Assembly: GCA_933207985.1 (NCBI GenBank)
Contig: OW240917.1
Coordinates: 116,075,026 to 116,139,025, forward strand
DNA length: 64,000 nt
Source: Pelobates cultripes
Lineage: Eukaryota; Chordata; Amphibia; Anura; Pelobatidae
Direction: 5' to 3'
Part shown: piece by piece, positions 1 to 9,632 of the stretch
Layout of the letters: the number at the start of each line of letters is the position of its first letter
How positions within the stretch are numbered: the stretch's first letter is position 1
Translations under genes and position numbers: made by a program
The notes under the pieces: generated by a model
Told to the model about the DNA's origin: nothing
The model's input: the letters and a program-made list of their open reading frames with translations, nothing else
Database searches by the model: none

Positions 1-405
1 ACAAAAAATTTACAAGAATTAGAAAAATAATTATATAAATTGAATAAACTAATAAAATTAACCCCTCTTCGTCTTTGGCTTCAAATCTCTGAATCAAAAA
101 TAAAACACCTTCCAATTGTAGTACACATCCTTGATGTTAAAGAGATTTAAACTAATTTTTTATTCAAAAAGTAACAAGGCATCCACATTCTTAGCCTCTA
201 AATTGCGGCATAAAATATCTCAATCCAAAATTGAACATGTGATAAATGATGAGGGTGAAAAATTACACACCCTATTAAAATAAGTATTACAATTGATAAA
301 TGATACAAAAAAATAATATAATTTGGCATTAAATCCTAATAATGTTCAGACCACAACAGAAATAATTAAGTCATTTCTGCATAATGTACCTTTGAAAAAA
401 ATCAT
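1..405 (+). pseudogene. L1/Tx1-like LINE ORF2 fragment
   Basis: This is a decayed piece of a LINE-1 type ORF2, from the linker between endonuclease and reverse transcriptase. Reading 162-290 on the plus strand gives residues such as SNKASTFLASKLRHK followed by an INDEGEKLHT-like stretch, the usual layout upstream of L1 reverse transcriptase. A stop follows at about 283, and the next piece is in another frame (NPNNVQTTTEIIKSFLHNV). It points the same way as the RT fragment at 1040-1415 and is probably the same original insertion, with the intervening 200 or so residues lost. The 5' part lies outside the window. Confidence 0.6.
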
Positions 406-414
406 GGCTCTCAT

Positions 415-960
415 TTAAAGGGCCACACTATAAAAAGGATCACTTGATCTGAATCATTGCCCTGTTGTAGTTCTTTGTTCCCTATTAGTGCATTTTCTGG
501 TTTGCTATTTCTGGTATTCAGTGGCGTACATATAGGGGTCGCATCTGCGACCGGGCCCGTCACTCCAAGGGGCCAAGAAGCCCTGCAGACCCCTACGACT
601 GTGTACCCGTCCCCATGTTTGACGGCCCCGGCCTGCGCGGGAAACCACCGAGGCCGCACCTTCAACTGGCCCATCGAGTGGCCCATGCTGTTAGGTCCAC
701 TCGATGGGTATGGATTTCCAGGGGGCCTGGTCAGCACTGCGATGCTTTAACAGCGCAACCGGGCCCCCTGTGATGAGGTCACTGCTGGGAGGAAGTGACT
801 GCTCCGGTCACTCCTCCCAGCTATCAGAGAGCTGCGCAAAAGGAAGGAGAGGGATTCAGAGTCAGAACTCTGACTCCCATCAACCTGAGCCATCACTGGA
901 CCCCAGGGTAAGTCACCCTCCTGCACCTAAGAGGTAGGAAACAGGAGGTGACTTAAACAT
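415..960. mobile_element. Composite DNA-transposon-like insert (T2-like end plus CAGTGGCG repeat)
   Basis: The segment opens with TTAAAGGGCCACACTATA at 415, which resembles the TTAAAGGRR ends of frog T2-type MITEs. A second repeat starts at 519 with CAGTGGCGTACATA, a hAT-like terminus, and continues as GC-rich DNA quite unlike its AT-rich flanks. Matching right-hand ends are not obvious, so both are probably truncated. It separates two pieces of the same L1 ORF2. Open frames inside it show no recognisable protein. Confidence 0.4.
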
Positions 961-1042
961 TTTGTATATGTGTTTGTTTGTATGCATGTGTGTATGTGTA
1001 TGTGTGTCTGTGTGTATGTCTGTCTGTATGTATGTGTCTTTG
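961..1042. repeat. (TG/TATG)n microsatellite
   Basis: This is a run of tgtgtatg and tgtctgta units, low complexity and somewhat irregular. The first 20 or so residues of the open frame across it are translated repeat. Confidence 0.85.
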
Positions 1043-1415
1043 ATCAGGTGTGTTTTGTTTTAAATCGTCAGGCCCCGGATAGTACAAGTTGTTATATAAA
1101 TTTAATACATCAAATTAAACTAAATCACATACCTTCTTTGCTCTTATCTTTAGATGCGGAGAAGGCATTCGATAGGATACACTGGCGCTTCTTGAGAAAA
1201 GTTATGTCGCAATTTAATATTCCAGAACCTTTCATCAGGGCTGTGTTTCCTCTATACTGTTCTCCTACAGCAACAGTCTCTGTAACTGGTTTCGTCTCTG
1301 AAAGTTTTGAACTTTCCAATGGGACAAAACAGAGGTGTCCATTGTCACCACTATTATTTGTGTTAGCAATTGAGACCTTGGCTGAAAGGATTAGAAACTG
1401 TGTAGAGATAGAGAG
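1040..1415 (+). pseudogene. L1-like reverse transcriptase fragment
   Basis: The plus-strand frame carries the middle of an L1/Tx1 reverse transcriptase. It begins with a DQVxFVLNRQA block, continues to LSLDAEKAFDRIHW (the first catalytic Asp), and ends with NGTKQRCPLSPLLF, the usual NGTRQGCPLSPLLF motif with Gly changed to Arg. The frame then stops at the insertion point of the DIRS element at about 1416. The YADD active site would lie further 3' and is not present after the DIRS copy. It is a dead fragment, probably the continuation of the piece at 1-405. Confidence 0.85.
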
Positions 1416-1483
1416 AATTACATGATTTTGCTATTTCATGACGAAAAGTCATGATTTTATGAACGAAACGGAGGCGAGTATTG
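1416..1483. repeat. DIRS 3' inverted repeat, outer arm
   Basis: This arm pairs with 2151-2218 with only a few mismatches. It contains an internal small palindrome (TCATGAC, spacer, GTCATGA) and ends in the block GGAGGCGAGTATTGC, which also occurs in the DIRS copy at 60.3 kb. It is the outer end of this element. Confidence 0.8.
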
Positions 1484-2150
1484 CTTAACCATTTCTTTAC
1501 TGTCCACCAATAGCAGCAAGGAATACAAACAGTAAGAAAAAATGGTAACCATAGTGATAGACCACTCCCATACCAAGTTCCAGTATAATAGTCAGCACCT
1601 CCCCACATATTTCCTCTTTCTTTGGAGATGCGTCACCAAACCAGCAAACAGGAACCGATGAATCAGTCCAAACCACGGCATAACAAACCATCCTGAAATC
1701 CAGCCGGATACCGATCAGGAACCATATGCGAACTGGGACCAATCAATAAACGAATAGAGAAGTGCCAACAATGAGGAGCACATCACAACATAATCCATAG
1801 ATCTCCAGCCAACGTGGTGAAGCCTTGTGGGAAGTAGTGAAGGTCTCTTAACAGCACAAACAGCACAGAAACAACCTGTGAAAATATAAAAAACAGGAGC
1901 CCAACGGTTAAATCGGTAATTAAACCAAAGTGCACATGCCAAGACATAATGTATTGATAAAACTGAAACAATACAGTGCCCATAATGTCAGACAAAGAAA
2001 AAACCCACCAGACAAACATAGCATTAACAGTCTAGATGCAAATATTAGGTAATATTATAACACAGAGCGCATCACATATACCCACCACCCCCTGGAAACA
2101 TACCTTAGAGGGAAAAAACAACAGTGGAAGAAAAACGTAATAGGGTGGGA

Positions 2151-2218
2151 CAATACTCGCCTCCGTGTCTTTCATAAAATCATGACTTTTCGTCATGAAA
2201 TAGCAAAATCGTGTAATT
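2151..2218. repeat. DIRS inverted repeat, inner arm (internal complementary region)
   Basis: This is the reverse complement of 1416-1483. It is followed within 30 bases by a second CGGAGGCTCATATTGCA block in the opposite sense, so two GGAGGC motifs face each other. This matches the DIRS internal complementary region, which in the known replication model templates the missing element ends. The 660 bases between the two arms contain no recognisable gene. Confidence 0.7.
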
Positions 2219-2251
2219 TTATGTCAAGACACGGAGGCTCATATTGCAAGT

Positions 2252-2690
2252 TTAAAGCTGATCAATAACCGAAGAGAAAACGTGGGGCATAGGCCGAAAG
2301 TAAAATTCCCTAAAAGTGGATTCACGGGACCAGTCTGCCATCCTCGTCAGGTCTTCCAGTCGTGCCCCCGAAGTCACGATAGACGTGGCTGATGCCCCCC
2401 ATGAGGAGTGGGCGCTAAAGATGGACGTATCCACACCAGCCAGTGACATCACCCATTTCACCCAACGAGCCAGGCTAGTGCTGGACACCGGGCAAATGGC
2501 TGACGAATCAAGAGAAAGAGCTGAGGGGACGAAACAGAACGATGAGCCCTCTTCCGAAGCTCATATTCCCGCAAACAGGTCACTGGACATAACACCGGGG
2601 TAACTGGAAAACTCGGATACGACACAGACCGTATAGCCATCTTAGTGCGTCTGGAGATGTTAAATGTCACCCCATCCTGAGTGAAAGACC
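2252..2690 (-). pseudogene. DIRS tyrosine recombinase, C-terminal remnant
   Basis: Two minus-strand frames (2670-2458 and 2488-2252) together match the last 140 or so residues of the recombinase at 61111-62056. The upstream one has the VTFNISRRTK block. The downstream one has the LARWVKWVMSLAGVD helix and the final ADWSRESTFREFYFR block with the putative catalytic Tyr. A frameshift near 2460-2488 separates them. The HxxR motif, HSVR in the intact copy, reads HSSW here, so the catalytic Arg is lost. The protein cannot be active. Confidence 0.85.
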
Positions 2691-2725
2691 TAGCAGGGAG
2701 GTGTTAACACTGCCCGCTATGCAGA

Positions 2726-3775
2726 TCACCCTCTGCACCAAGCCACGGAGTTCCTCCGGTCAACCTGCCTGTTTTCGGCTCTGGTTAATTCAGCCAGGTC
2801 AAAAAGTTTGTCCAAGGGACCAAATATGTCCAGGTGTTTATCCTGGCATGATTTTAGTGCTGAATCTAATCCCTTGCGGGGTTTCCAACCCATCTTGGAG
2901 AGGAATTGTGTCATCTTGGGATCAACTATATGGGTCTCACAGACTTTACTGGGTACCAGAGGTCTATTACATTCTGCCCTGAGTTTGTTGTGCGCCACCT
3001 TGCTAAGGGGGCGCCGTACCCAATTCTCCAGGTACTGAGCCACATGGTCCACTGGGAGCCATTCCGCCGACCTCGGATGATGGAGAGCATTCGAGTCAAA
3101 CATGGGTTCCCCAGACGGATCCATGAGGGTGGAGCCCACGGTAGCGGGGGAGTCGCTCCTAGAGCCACTCACTACCATCCCTGATAGAGCGGGAACAAAA
3201 GGGTCAGCATCCTGCCCTCCTATCTCATCGTCAGAGTCACCCACAGACTCAGCATCAGCCTCCTCACTTGACTCGATTTCTGAGTCGGAGTCACTCTCTT
3301 TTTGTGCTCTGGCACATTTCCACTGCCGCACCCGTTCTGCTTGGTGCGGAAAGGCTCTTTTGCGTGACATAGGCACGCTATCATGGGTGGTCGTGAGTAC
3401 AGCCATCATATTGGTTATGGAGGCAGGGAAACTTAATTGCCTGGATTTGGCCGTAGCCTTTTTTGGAGCGTCCCCTGTAGGGCCTGGAGCGGAACATGCT
3501 AAGTGCGTTGGCATGGCCGAGCCTTCTGCGGCCAAAGGATGCGCCAGTAAGGCTTGTGAAATGGTCTGAGAGAGGGCAGAGGACATGGAGCCCATAGCGG
3601 CCATAATGTGGCGTAACTGAGCGCTGTAGCACCAGGGATTGGGCTTCATCAGGCTTGACATTGGGTCCCCTGCAGAGGAAGGCGGATTGGAGCTGGAAGA
3701 GGGGTTGCCCAAAACTTGGGGTATTTCCACCTCCCCGGGGGAAAGAGGGCTGGCAGGCACTTTGGACTTGGGCAT
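2726..3775 (-). CDS. DIRS gag-like ORF1 (N-terminal part)
   Basis: An open frame of about 349 residues starts at the ATG at 3775, with MPKSKVPASPLSP as its N-terminus. The first 140 residues are Pro/Ser/Ala-rich. A strongly acidic Ser/Asp/Glu tract follows around residues 155-190. After it comes a conserved block (MFDSNALHHPRSAEWLP, ending near FGPLDKLFDLAE) typical of the gag-like ORF1 of vertebrate DIRS elements, which is thought to be the structural nucleic-acid-binding protein. The frame stops near the internal deletion at about 2700, so the C-terminus is probably cut short. The frame itself has no internal stop, unlike the recombinase remnant beside it. Confidence 0.7.
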   Translation of the reverse strand: MPKSKVPASPLSPGEVEIPQVLGNPSSSSNPPSSAGDPMSSLMKPNPWCYSAQLRHIMAAMGSMSSALSQTISQALLAHPLAAEGSAMPTHLACSAPGPTGDAPKKATAKSRQLSFPASITNMMAVLTTTHDSVPMSRKRAFPHQAERVRQWKCARAQKESDSDSEIESSEEADAESVGDSDDEIGGQDADPFVPALSGMVVSGSRSDSPATVGSTLMDPSGEPMFDSNALHHPRSAEWLPVDHVAQYLENWVRRPLSKVAHNKLRAECNRPLVPSKVCETHIVDPKMTQFLSKMGWKPRKGLDSALKSCQDKHLDIFGPLDKLFDLAELTRAENRQVDRRNSVAWCRG

Positions 3776-4020
3776 AGTAAATGCTGTGAGATTGCCATAT
3801 GACAACAAATATATATGAACTGTAGGGAGTGAAAAGCTAAAACTAAAATGACAGAACAGAATAGGCTAGCATGAGTTAATCACCCCAAACTAGCTATACC
3901 TTTTTAAGAGGATAGAGATAGGGAGCTCACCAGGGTCCAGACCGGCAGAAAGGAAGAGAACACGAGGAAGAACGCAGAGAAGGACAGGATGTCAGAAAAT
4001 GGCCGCCAGCAATCTTGCAA

Positions 4021-4264
4021 GATTTGCGGCAAAATCCTGTGAATTCGTCAAATAGAGAGATGAACGTTCAGTGAAAAAGAGACGAATTCGTGTGAACAAA
4101 TAAACGAGTGGAATGAATAGAAAAACAGATGAATGAGCAGGCCGTTAAAATTAGTCGAATGCTGCAAACAGACGAACGATGCTATATGCCGGTAGAACTA
4201 ACGAACTGCATGGTTTCGTGAAGAATTTTGCCGAACGGAATGATACATTCACGAAAAAACAGTC
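4021..4264. other. No gene recognised
   Basis: This is repeat-like sequence with several GAACG and CGAAC words. It sits between the DIRS leader and the CR1 fragment. No frame, terminal repeat or target duplication could be assigned. Confidence 0.5.
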
Positions 4265-5160
4265 GAACTAAATGGAAAATTGGGCGCAAAAGGGCGCCAA
4301 ATAGACAGGAGAAGGAGCAATGGAGTCACAGACAGCCAAGATAAGAGCAACAGAGGAAGCTCAAGTGGTAGGGATACGAATAATAATACCCTAAAGAAGG
4401 TCTGGAACCCTTGGCTCAAAGGCGATGGAGACAAGGTGCCTGACGGTATTCACCCACAAGTACTCAAGGAACTAAGTGGCGAAATTACTAAACCTCTGTA
4501 TTTAATTTTTCAAGATTCTTTTGTTTCAGGTATTGTACCGGAGGATTGGAGGTAGGAAGATGTTGTTCCTATATTTTAAAAAGGTTCAAAATCCTTGCCT
4601 GGAAATTATAGACCTGTGAGCTTAACTTCTGTGACTGGGAAAATATTTGAAGGGCTATTAAGGGATAATATTCAGGAATTCATTGGGAAAAACTTTGTTA
4701 TTAGCAATAATCAACATGGTTTTATGAAACATAGGTCATGTCAAACTAACCTAATTGCATTCTACAAAGAAGTAAGTAGAAGTATAGATCAGGGTGTTGC
4801 AGTGGATGTGATCTACTTGGATTTTGCCAAGGCATTTGATGCGGTTCCTCACAATAGGTTAGTCTAAACACTAAAAGAAATTGGTCTAGATGAATATTCT
4901 TGTTCTTGGGTAGAACATTGGCTTAAGGATATATTAGAATTTTCAGGCTGGACAAAAGTGGTAAGTGGTGTCCCTCAGGGTTCTGTTTTGGGACCGCTTC
5001 TATTTAACATATTTATAAATGATCTTGAAATAGGCATTAAATGCCATGTTTCAGTGTTTGCAGTTGACACAAAACTTTGTAAAGTAATAAAATGTTAGCA
5101 GGATATTGCTTTGCTGCAGAGGGATTTGGATAGATTTGGGGACTTAGCAGTAAAATGTAT
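4265..5160 (+). pseudogene. CR1-type LINE ORF2 (reverse transcriptase) fragment
   Basis: The plus strand encodes a broken CR1-clade reverse transcriptase. In order: a DGIHPQVLKEL block, GIVPEDWR, then after a stop and shift NYRPVSLTSVTGKIFE, NQHGFMKHRSCQTNL, and YLDFAKAFDAVPHNRL with the first catalytic Asp. These are followed by [21 protein letters not shown] and FAVDTKL. The last corresponds to the FADDTKL active site with one Asp changed to Val, so catalysis would be lost. Stops at about 4552 and 4865 also break it. The same element probably resumes at 7215, 8430 and 9150, after later insertions. Confidence 0.88.
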
Positions 5161-5163
5161 AAT

Positions 5164-5181
5164 ACTGATGATATCATCAGT
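5164..5181. repeat. Perfect 18-bp palindrome at the CR1/L1 junction
   Basis: ACTGATGATATCATCAGT is self-complementary. It lies just where CR1 similarity ends and before the L1 5' region. It may be the edge of another inserted repeat. Confidence 0.7.
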
Positions 5182-5196
5182 GAAAAAGCAGTTTAT

Positions 5197-6600
5197 GGGG
5201 GGGCGGGGCATGAACACGAACAGAGATGGCCGCATAAAATTTCTCTCCTGCATCTCCTCGAGTCACTTTGGTGTGAATCCCTCTCACCCCCTTCAAGATG
5301 GGCAAAAATCACCACGCAGCAAGCTCCCACAGAGCTGTGGATACTAAAAAGGGGTCTCTCACCCCCTCCCTGCGCCGGTACCTCACCACGCTGTTGGACT
5401 TGGTCTCCCAGCTCCCGTCGGATGAGGCCTCTGACAGCACTGGCTCTCACTCACTGCACTCACCTGCCTTTTCCCCCGCTGAAACATCGCTGGCCACCGA
5501 AGACAGGGACTGGGGAAGACTGCTGCAAGCTCTGCCCACGTGTGCTGACCTGGCGGCCGCCAACAGCACCCTGCAGGCTACCATCTGGCTGGACATCCAG
5601 GCCCTCAGGGACGACATCCAGGACCTTTGAGGCAGCATGGTGGCTACGTGTGTCCAACTCTGATCGGTACACAGCCAGGCAGGAGACACCCTGACTCGGC
5701 ATGAGGACATTCTACGAGGTATGGCACTCCATGTGGCTGACTTAGATAATAGGGGGAGGCGAAATAACCTAAGGCTCAGAGGTCTCCCTGAGCTAGAAAC
5801 TGACCCATCGCATCTCCAGACCATCCTGAAGGAGATCTTTAATGGGCTGCTGGGCAGAGAACACAACTCCCTTCTTCATCTTGTGAGAGCCCACCACGCT
5901 TTACGCCCAAGGGGACCCCCAGACACACCACCCAGGGACATCATATGCTGCCTGGAGGTGTTCGGCAAAAAGAAGTCTATCCTCAAGGCAGTAAGGGAGC
6001 TGGAGGTCCTGCGTTTCAGGCACTACAAGATCCATTTATACCCTGATCTCTCCCCAGCTACGTTGCGATATAGGAGGCTACTGAGACCCCTGCCCGGGCA
6101 CTGCAGGCGATGGAGACATCCGGCCTGTCGGTAACTACACCAGGGGGACCTGTAGTGGTGCGCACCAACGTGAACTTCATGCACCTGGGGACCCTCATTT
6201 CCATCCTTCTGCTGAACATGAGGTGGCCAAACCCGTCTGATTTCTACCTGCCTGAAACGCTGGGACCAACCAGCCTTGCCCCAGAGGGACCGACGGCCCT
6301 GGCAGGCGACTACCCGTGCTGCTGGAGTCCCTTCATAAGGAGGACTTTAATCTTGTATTTCTGCCCACACAGAGCTCACTATCTTGGACCTGCTACTGAT
6401 GACTCGCCAGCCTGACTGCCCTCACCTACTGCGATGGCGACTTGGAACATCAGCTGATGACCCGTACCTGAGAACAGTACGACACCCCCTCCCCCTCACA
6501 TACCCGTCTGCTTCACCCTTATCCCCCTCGCCTCTCACCCCTCCCTTCTCCCCCCCCCATTCTCTCTACCCCCTACCCCATGTGTTGATACCTTTCTAGC
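5197..6600 (+). pseudogene. L1/Tx1-like element: 5' end and broken ORF1
   Basis: The copy starts with a G-rich tract (gggggggcgggg at 5197) that resembles the start of the complete L1 at 37630. ORF1 starts at ATG 5298 and has an N-terminal Ser/Pro-rich region. Two in-frame stops follow (5628-5630 and near 5661), then the conserved RNA-binding core: DNRGRRNNLRLRGLPE at about 5745, and PPRDIICCLEVF, DLSPATLRYRRLLRPL near 6040-6090. A frameshift near 6110 moves the C-terminus to another frame. ORF1 protein of this family forms coiled-coil trimers that bind the element RNA. No ORF2 follows. It has inserted into, or replaced part of, the CR1 element. Confidence 0.85.
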
Positions 6601-7214
6601 TTAGAACACCCACGAAGGTGTTATCCAGGAGTTAGCATTGTTAGGTTCTATCACCTCTTCAACATAGAACTCCCATAAAGGTGTTTCCTTAGGAGCTGCA
6701 GTTATTTCCACCATTTTGGTAGATAACAGCTGCATTTAGTTTCTGTAGCTTTATTACCTAGATAGGATTTATCTAGGAGCTGTTTTGAGAGAGTGACAGA
6801 TTTGTATTTTATATCTGCACCATGACCATCAGTGACCATCTAGCATCTCTCTTTTTCAGTGATTAATGCTTTTATTTTACTCCAGATCTTTCCTACTCCT
6901 AGCTTTGTATCCATCCTCTACCACACTTTTATGCAGTTGTTCCTCTTAGTGAATATAATAGTGCACTGTTTAGTGGATTATCCCCCTGTGACATTTTTTC
7001 CTGACTATTGATTGCAACCAATAATAGCTACTGATCAGGAGAGTCACGAGGGGCATTCCACCTACTTACTTAGAGGCAACTGCTTACCACTCCTCAAGTG
7101 GGAATATTTTGAACAATCGTTTAAAATTTATTTTACCGGACATTTGGATGCATTGTTCTGAATTAGTTCCCTGTGAAATTTGGTGGTTGTCTATCCTATC
7201 AAGTTTTTAATTTT
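6600..7214. other. No gene recognised
   Basis: AT-rich sequence without a usable frame. A stretch of about 27 bases at 6597-6624 (TAGCTTAGAACACCCACGAA and on) recurs inverted near 36560-36590, so part of it is dispersed repeat. Confidence 0.5.
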
Positions 7215-7392
7215 AATTTAATGATACAAACATTTAAATACATAAAGGGAATCAACACAGTAAAGGAGGAGACTATATTTAAAAGGAGAACTACCACAAC
7301 TAGAGGACATAGTCTTAAATTATAGGGGCAAAGGTTTAAAAATAATTTTAGGAAGTATTACTTTATTGAGAGGGTAGTGGATGCATGGAATA
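7215..7392 (+). pseudogene. CR1 LINE 3' coding fragment
   Basis: The plus strand reads MIQTFKYIKGINTVKEE, then an RTTTTRGHSLKL-like block, ending at VVDAWN. This is the C-terminal end of a CR1 ORF2. The coding sense breaks off exactly at a later insertion and resumes at 8430 with AWNSLPAEVAVADPEP. Confidence 0.8.
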
Positions 7393-8442
7393 CAGAAAAA
7401 AAGATAAAAAAGGTTAGCGCTAATAATAAATAAATAAAATAAATAAGAGGCAGCAGCCTTATAGGGGGTCACCCTCTAACCCTCTACAATAAGAGTATAC
7501 ACAAAAACAAAGAACAAGGCTGCGCCAAAAGGGTGATTAAAACAAGTCCAAATAAAATAGTAATAAAATGTTCTAATAAAAGAGTCCCAATAATGGATGA
7601 TGTCTCAACTGATATGGTGTCTTCTTTGGTAATAGTCGTCCGTCTCACGATATGAAAGACACAATGGGAAAGAGCCAATTGTGCAGAGTGTATAAATAAA
7701 TAATTTAGAAATTAAAATATAAATTACACACTCACATTTCCATGAGCTAGGACCAGCTCTAGTATGATGGGCATACGGCGGATAACCCTCCGCTTATGGG
7801 GGTGCTTGTCCTCCTGGAGAGTGCTGGTGTCCAATTCTCAGGAAAAGAAAATAAAAACAGCCAATAGTGCTCTCTGGTGAGGTAGTTAGTAGGAAGATTA
7901 AAAAATAAATAAAATATACTCACAAGTAGAGTGCAGGTCTGTCTGCACTCTATATTCGCGTGGGTGGTATGATCCCCACCTTAGGATATGCCAGGAACAA
8001 TAAATAAGGATTAAAATGTAATAGGTATAAATATAAAATTATTTATTAGTACAATATAGTAAAACCAATAACGCGTTTCGCCGTAGAGGCTTTATCAAAT
8101 TGGAATCTTCCTACTAACTACCTCACCAGAGAGCACTATTGGCTGTTTTTATTTTATTTTCCTGAGAATTGGACACCAGCACTCTCCAGGAGGACAAGCA
8201 CCCCCATAAGCGGAGGGTTATCCGCCGTATGCCCATCATACTAGAGCTGGTCCTAGCTCATGGAAATGTGAGTGTGTAATTTATATTTTAATTTCTAAAT
8301 TATTTATTTATACACTCTGCACAATTGGCTCTTTCCCATTGTGTCTTTCATATCGTGAGACGGACGACTATTACCAAAGAAGACACCATATCAGTTGAGA
8401 CATCATCCATTATTGGGACTCTTTTATTAGATGCATGGAATA
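7380..8442. mobile_element. Fold-back insertion with 13-bp target duplication in CR1
   Basis: The insert spans 7393-8429 and is flanked by GATGCATGGAATA at 7380-7392 and 8430-8442. Inside, about 325 bases (roughly 7571-7895) are repeated inverted at about 8105-8428, so the transcript could fold into a long hairpin. The loop carries an AT-rich stretch and a hammerhead-like motif at 8065-8103. No coding frame is convincing: the two matching 60-residue frames are just the two arms. The hammerhead, the inverted arms and the similar build of the Penelope-like copy at 9802-11209 suggest a non-autonomous Penelope-type element, but this is inference. Confidence 0.75.
8065..8103 (-). ncRNA. Hammerhead-ribozyme-like motif (decayed)
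   Basis: Read on the minus strand, the motif has helix I as CCAAU paired with AUUGG. The core reads UUGAUAA, against consensus CUGAUGA. Helix II is GCC/GGC closed by a short loop, followed by GAAA. A minimal self-complementary helix III comes from ACGCGU, and then the cleavage position U. The fold is clear, but the core differs at two positions, including G8, so activity is unlikely. Hammerheads with tiny palindromic helix III are known from Penelope-like elements and retrozymes, where they work as dimers. Confidence 0.65.
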
Positions 8443-8516
8443 GCCTTCCAGCTGAAGTGGCAGTGGCGGATCCAGAGCCTGATCTCAGGAGGGGCACTTG
8501 TAGATTATTTAAATAA
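8430..8516 (+). pseudogene. CR1 LINE ORF2 C-terminal fragment
   Basis: This continues the frame broken at 7392 with AWNSLPAEVAVADPEP and a TCRLFK end. It is interrupted again by the repeat at 8517-9149, and the 3' tail follows at 9150-9245. Confidence 0.8.
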
Positions 8517-9049
8517 ATAATCCTGGCACAATAACCACTACAGCTCAGTGTAGTAGTTATGGTGCCAGTAGTGCCAGGATCCCACCCCAGAGTAAGTAGT
8601 CATACCATTTAAGAACAGTTTGACAACATACCTGGGGACTGCTGGGATATAGGGCATAGGAGCAGTGGTGTGTGTTAGGGGTAGAGTGTGTGTGTGAAAG
8701 GTGCAGTGTGTGTGAGCGGTGAAGTGTGTATGTGAGTGCGTGAGGGCGGCAGTGTATGTCAGGGTTGCAGTGTGTGTTAGGGGGCAGTGTGTGTGTGAGG
8801 GTGGCACTGTATGTGTGTTTGGGGCAGTGTGTGTATGGGGGGCACTGTATGTCTGTGTGGGGCAGTGTGTGTATAGGGAGGGCACTTTATGTATGGGGCA
8901 GTGTGTGTATGGGGGTACTGTATATATGGGGGGGTCGTGTGTGTGGGTCAATGTGTGTATGGGGGGCAGCAGTCTGTGTAGGGCACTGTATGTGTCTGTG
9001 TGTGTATAGTGTGCAGTGTTTGTGGGGCAGTGTGTGTATGGGTGTGCAG
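8517..9049. repeat. Short repeat plus G/T-rich tandem repeat next to the gap
   Basis: 8517-8580 has a hairpin-like end: ATCCTGGCAC, a core, then GTGCCAGGAT. From about 8665 the DNA is an irregular tandem array of units like GGGGCAGTGTGTGTATG. Frames across it are low-complexity translation and not genes. The array runs into the N gap, so its true length is unknown. Confidence 0.75.
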
Positions 9050-9149
9050 NNNNNNNNNNNNNNNNNNNNNNNNNNNNNNNNNNNNNNNNNNNNNNNNNNN
9101 NNNNNNNNNNNNNNNNNNNNNNNNNNNNNNNNNNNNNNNNNNNNNNNNN
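9050..9149. other. Assembly gap (100 N)
   Basis: Exactly 100 undetermined bases, a conventional scaffold gap of unknown size. It falls in tandem repeat, a common reason for assembly failure. Confidence 0.98.
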
Positions 9150-9245
9150 AGATAAGGCCAGGGACTAATGAAAGTATTTAAAAAATTGGGAAGACTAGAT
9201 GGATCTAATGGTTCTTATCTGCCATCACATTCTATGTTTCTATAC
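9150..9245 (+). pseudogene. CR1 LINE 3' tail
   Basis: The sequence has the typical vertebrate CR1-like ending: AAGTATTTAAAAAATTGGG, then GGTTCTTATCTGCCATCACA and TTCTATGTTTCT. It closes the element that starts near 4265. Four fragments in the same orientation and order support one original insertion later split by others. Confidence 0.7.
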
Positions 9246-9401
9246 ATTGGTTTTCTTTGAATTTATCACTCTTTTATTGATCTACCAGTCTGGAATCCCT
9301 CAATCTTGCTGGGTGTGAGATCCATTACTTCCTGTATTACAACTGTAATAAGTAGCATGTGCCAATTCACAGCGCTCAGAGTAAATACATATGACAGTTA
9401 C

Positions 9402-9632
9402 CCTACTATATTTGTGGAGATAGACTGGAAATCTAAAATAGTGTCTGTGCTACTTATTTCATATACAAACTGTACAGATTTGTACCATTCAGCATTGATA
9501 TACATTTTATGGGGGAAGGGGGGAGTCAATTCAAATAATCTAATAAAATTCATACACAGGTGACACAATAGTTCGGTGCGTACTGGATTAGCATCGGGAG
9601 TTGTGAATAACATTGGAAACCTGGCCTTTCTG
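9402..9632 (-). CDS. Candidate host exon of unrecognised gene
   Basis: On the minus strand a 231-nt open stretch lies between an acceptor-like site (TTTTTGTGCACATGGAGCAG, exon from 9632) and a donor (GG|GTAACT, exon end 9402). It enters and leaves in the same phase, with one base completing a codon, 76 codons, then two bases. The frame reads RKARFPMLFTTPDANP, then ELLCHLCMNFIRLFELTPP, MYINAEWYKSVQFVYEI and a final DFQSISTNIVG. Composition looks like a globular protein and not repeat. I do not recognise the family. It is on the same strand as the caspase exons and downstream of them, so it would belong to a neighbouring gene. Confidence 0.5.

Larger units (their letters stand above)
1416..4020 (-). 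mobile_element. DIRS-type retrotransposon, internally deleted
   Basis: This is a minus-strand DIRS element. From its 5' side it holds a gag-like frame (3775-2726), then directly the C-terminal part of the tyrosine recombinase (about 2690-2252), then a 3' region bounded by inverted repeats (1416-1483 and 2151-2218). Reverse transcriptase, RNase H and the start of the recombinase are missing, and the deletion junction lies near 2690-2725. No 5' terminal repeat matching the internal complementary region is seen beyond 3775, so the 5' edge given here is approximate. The element interrupts an L1 reverse transcriptase. It could only move with enzymes supplied by intact relatives such as the one at the right end of the window. 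Confidence 0.8.

Noticed and set aside
8719..9181. Open frames across the GT-rich repeat and N gap
   Set aside because: They translate low-complexity DNA (Val/Cys/Gly repeats) and undetermined bases.
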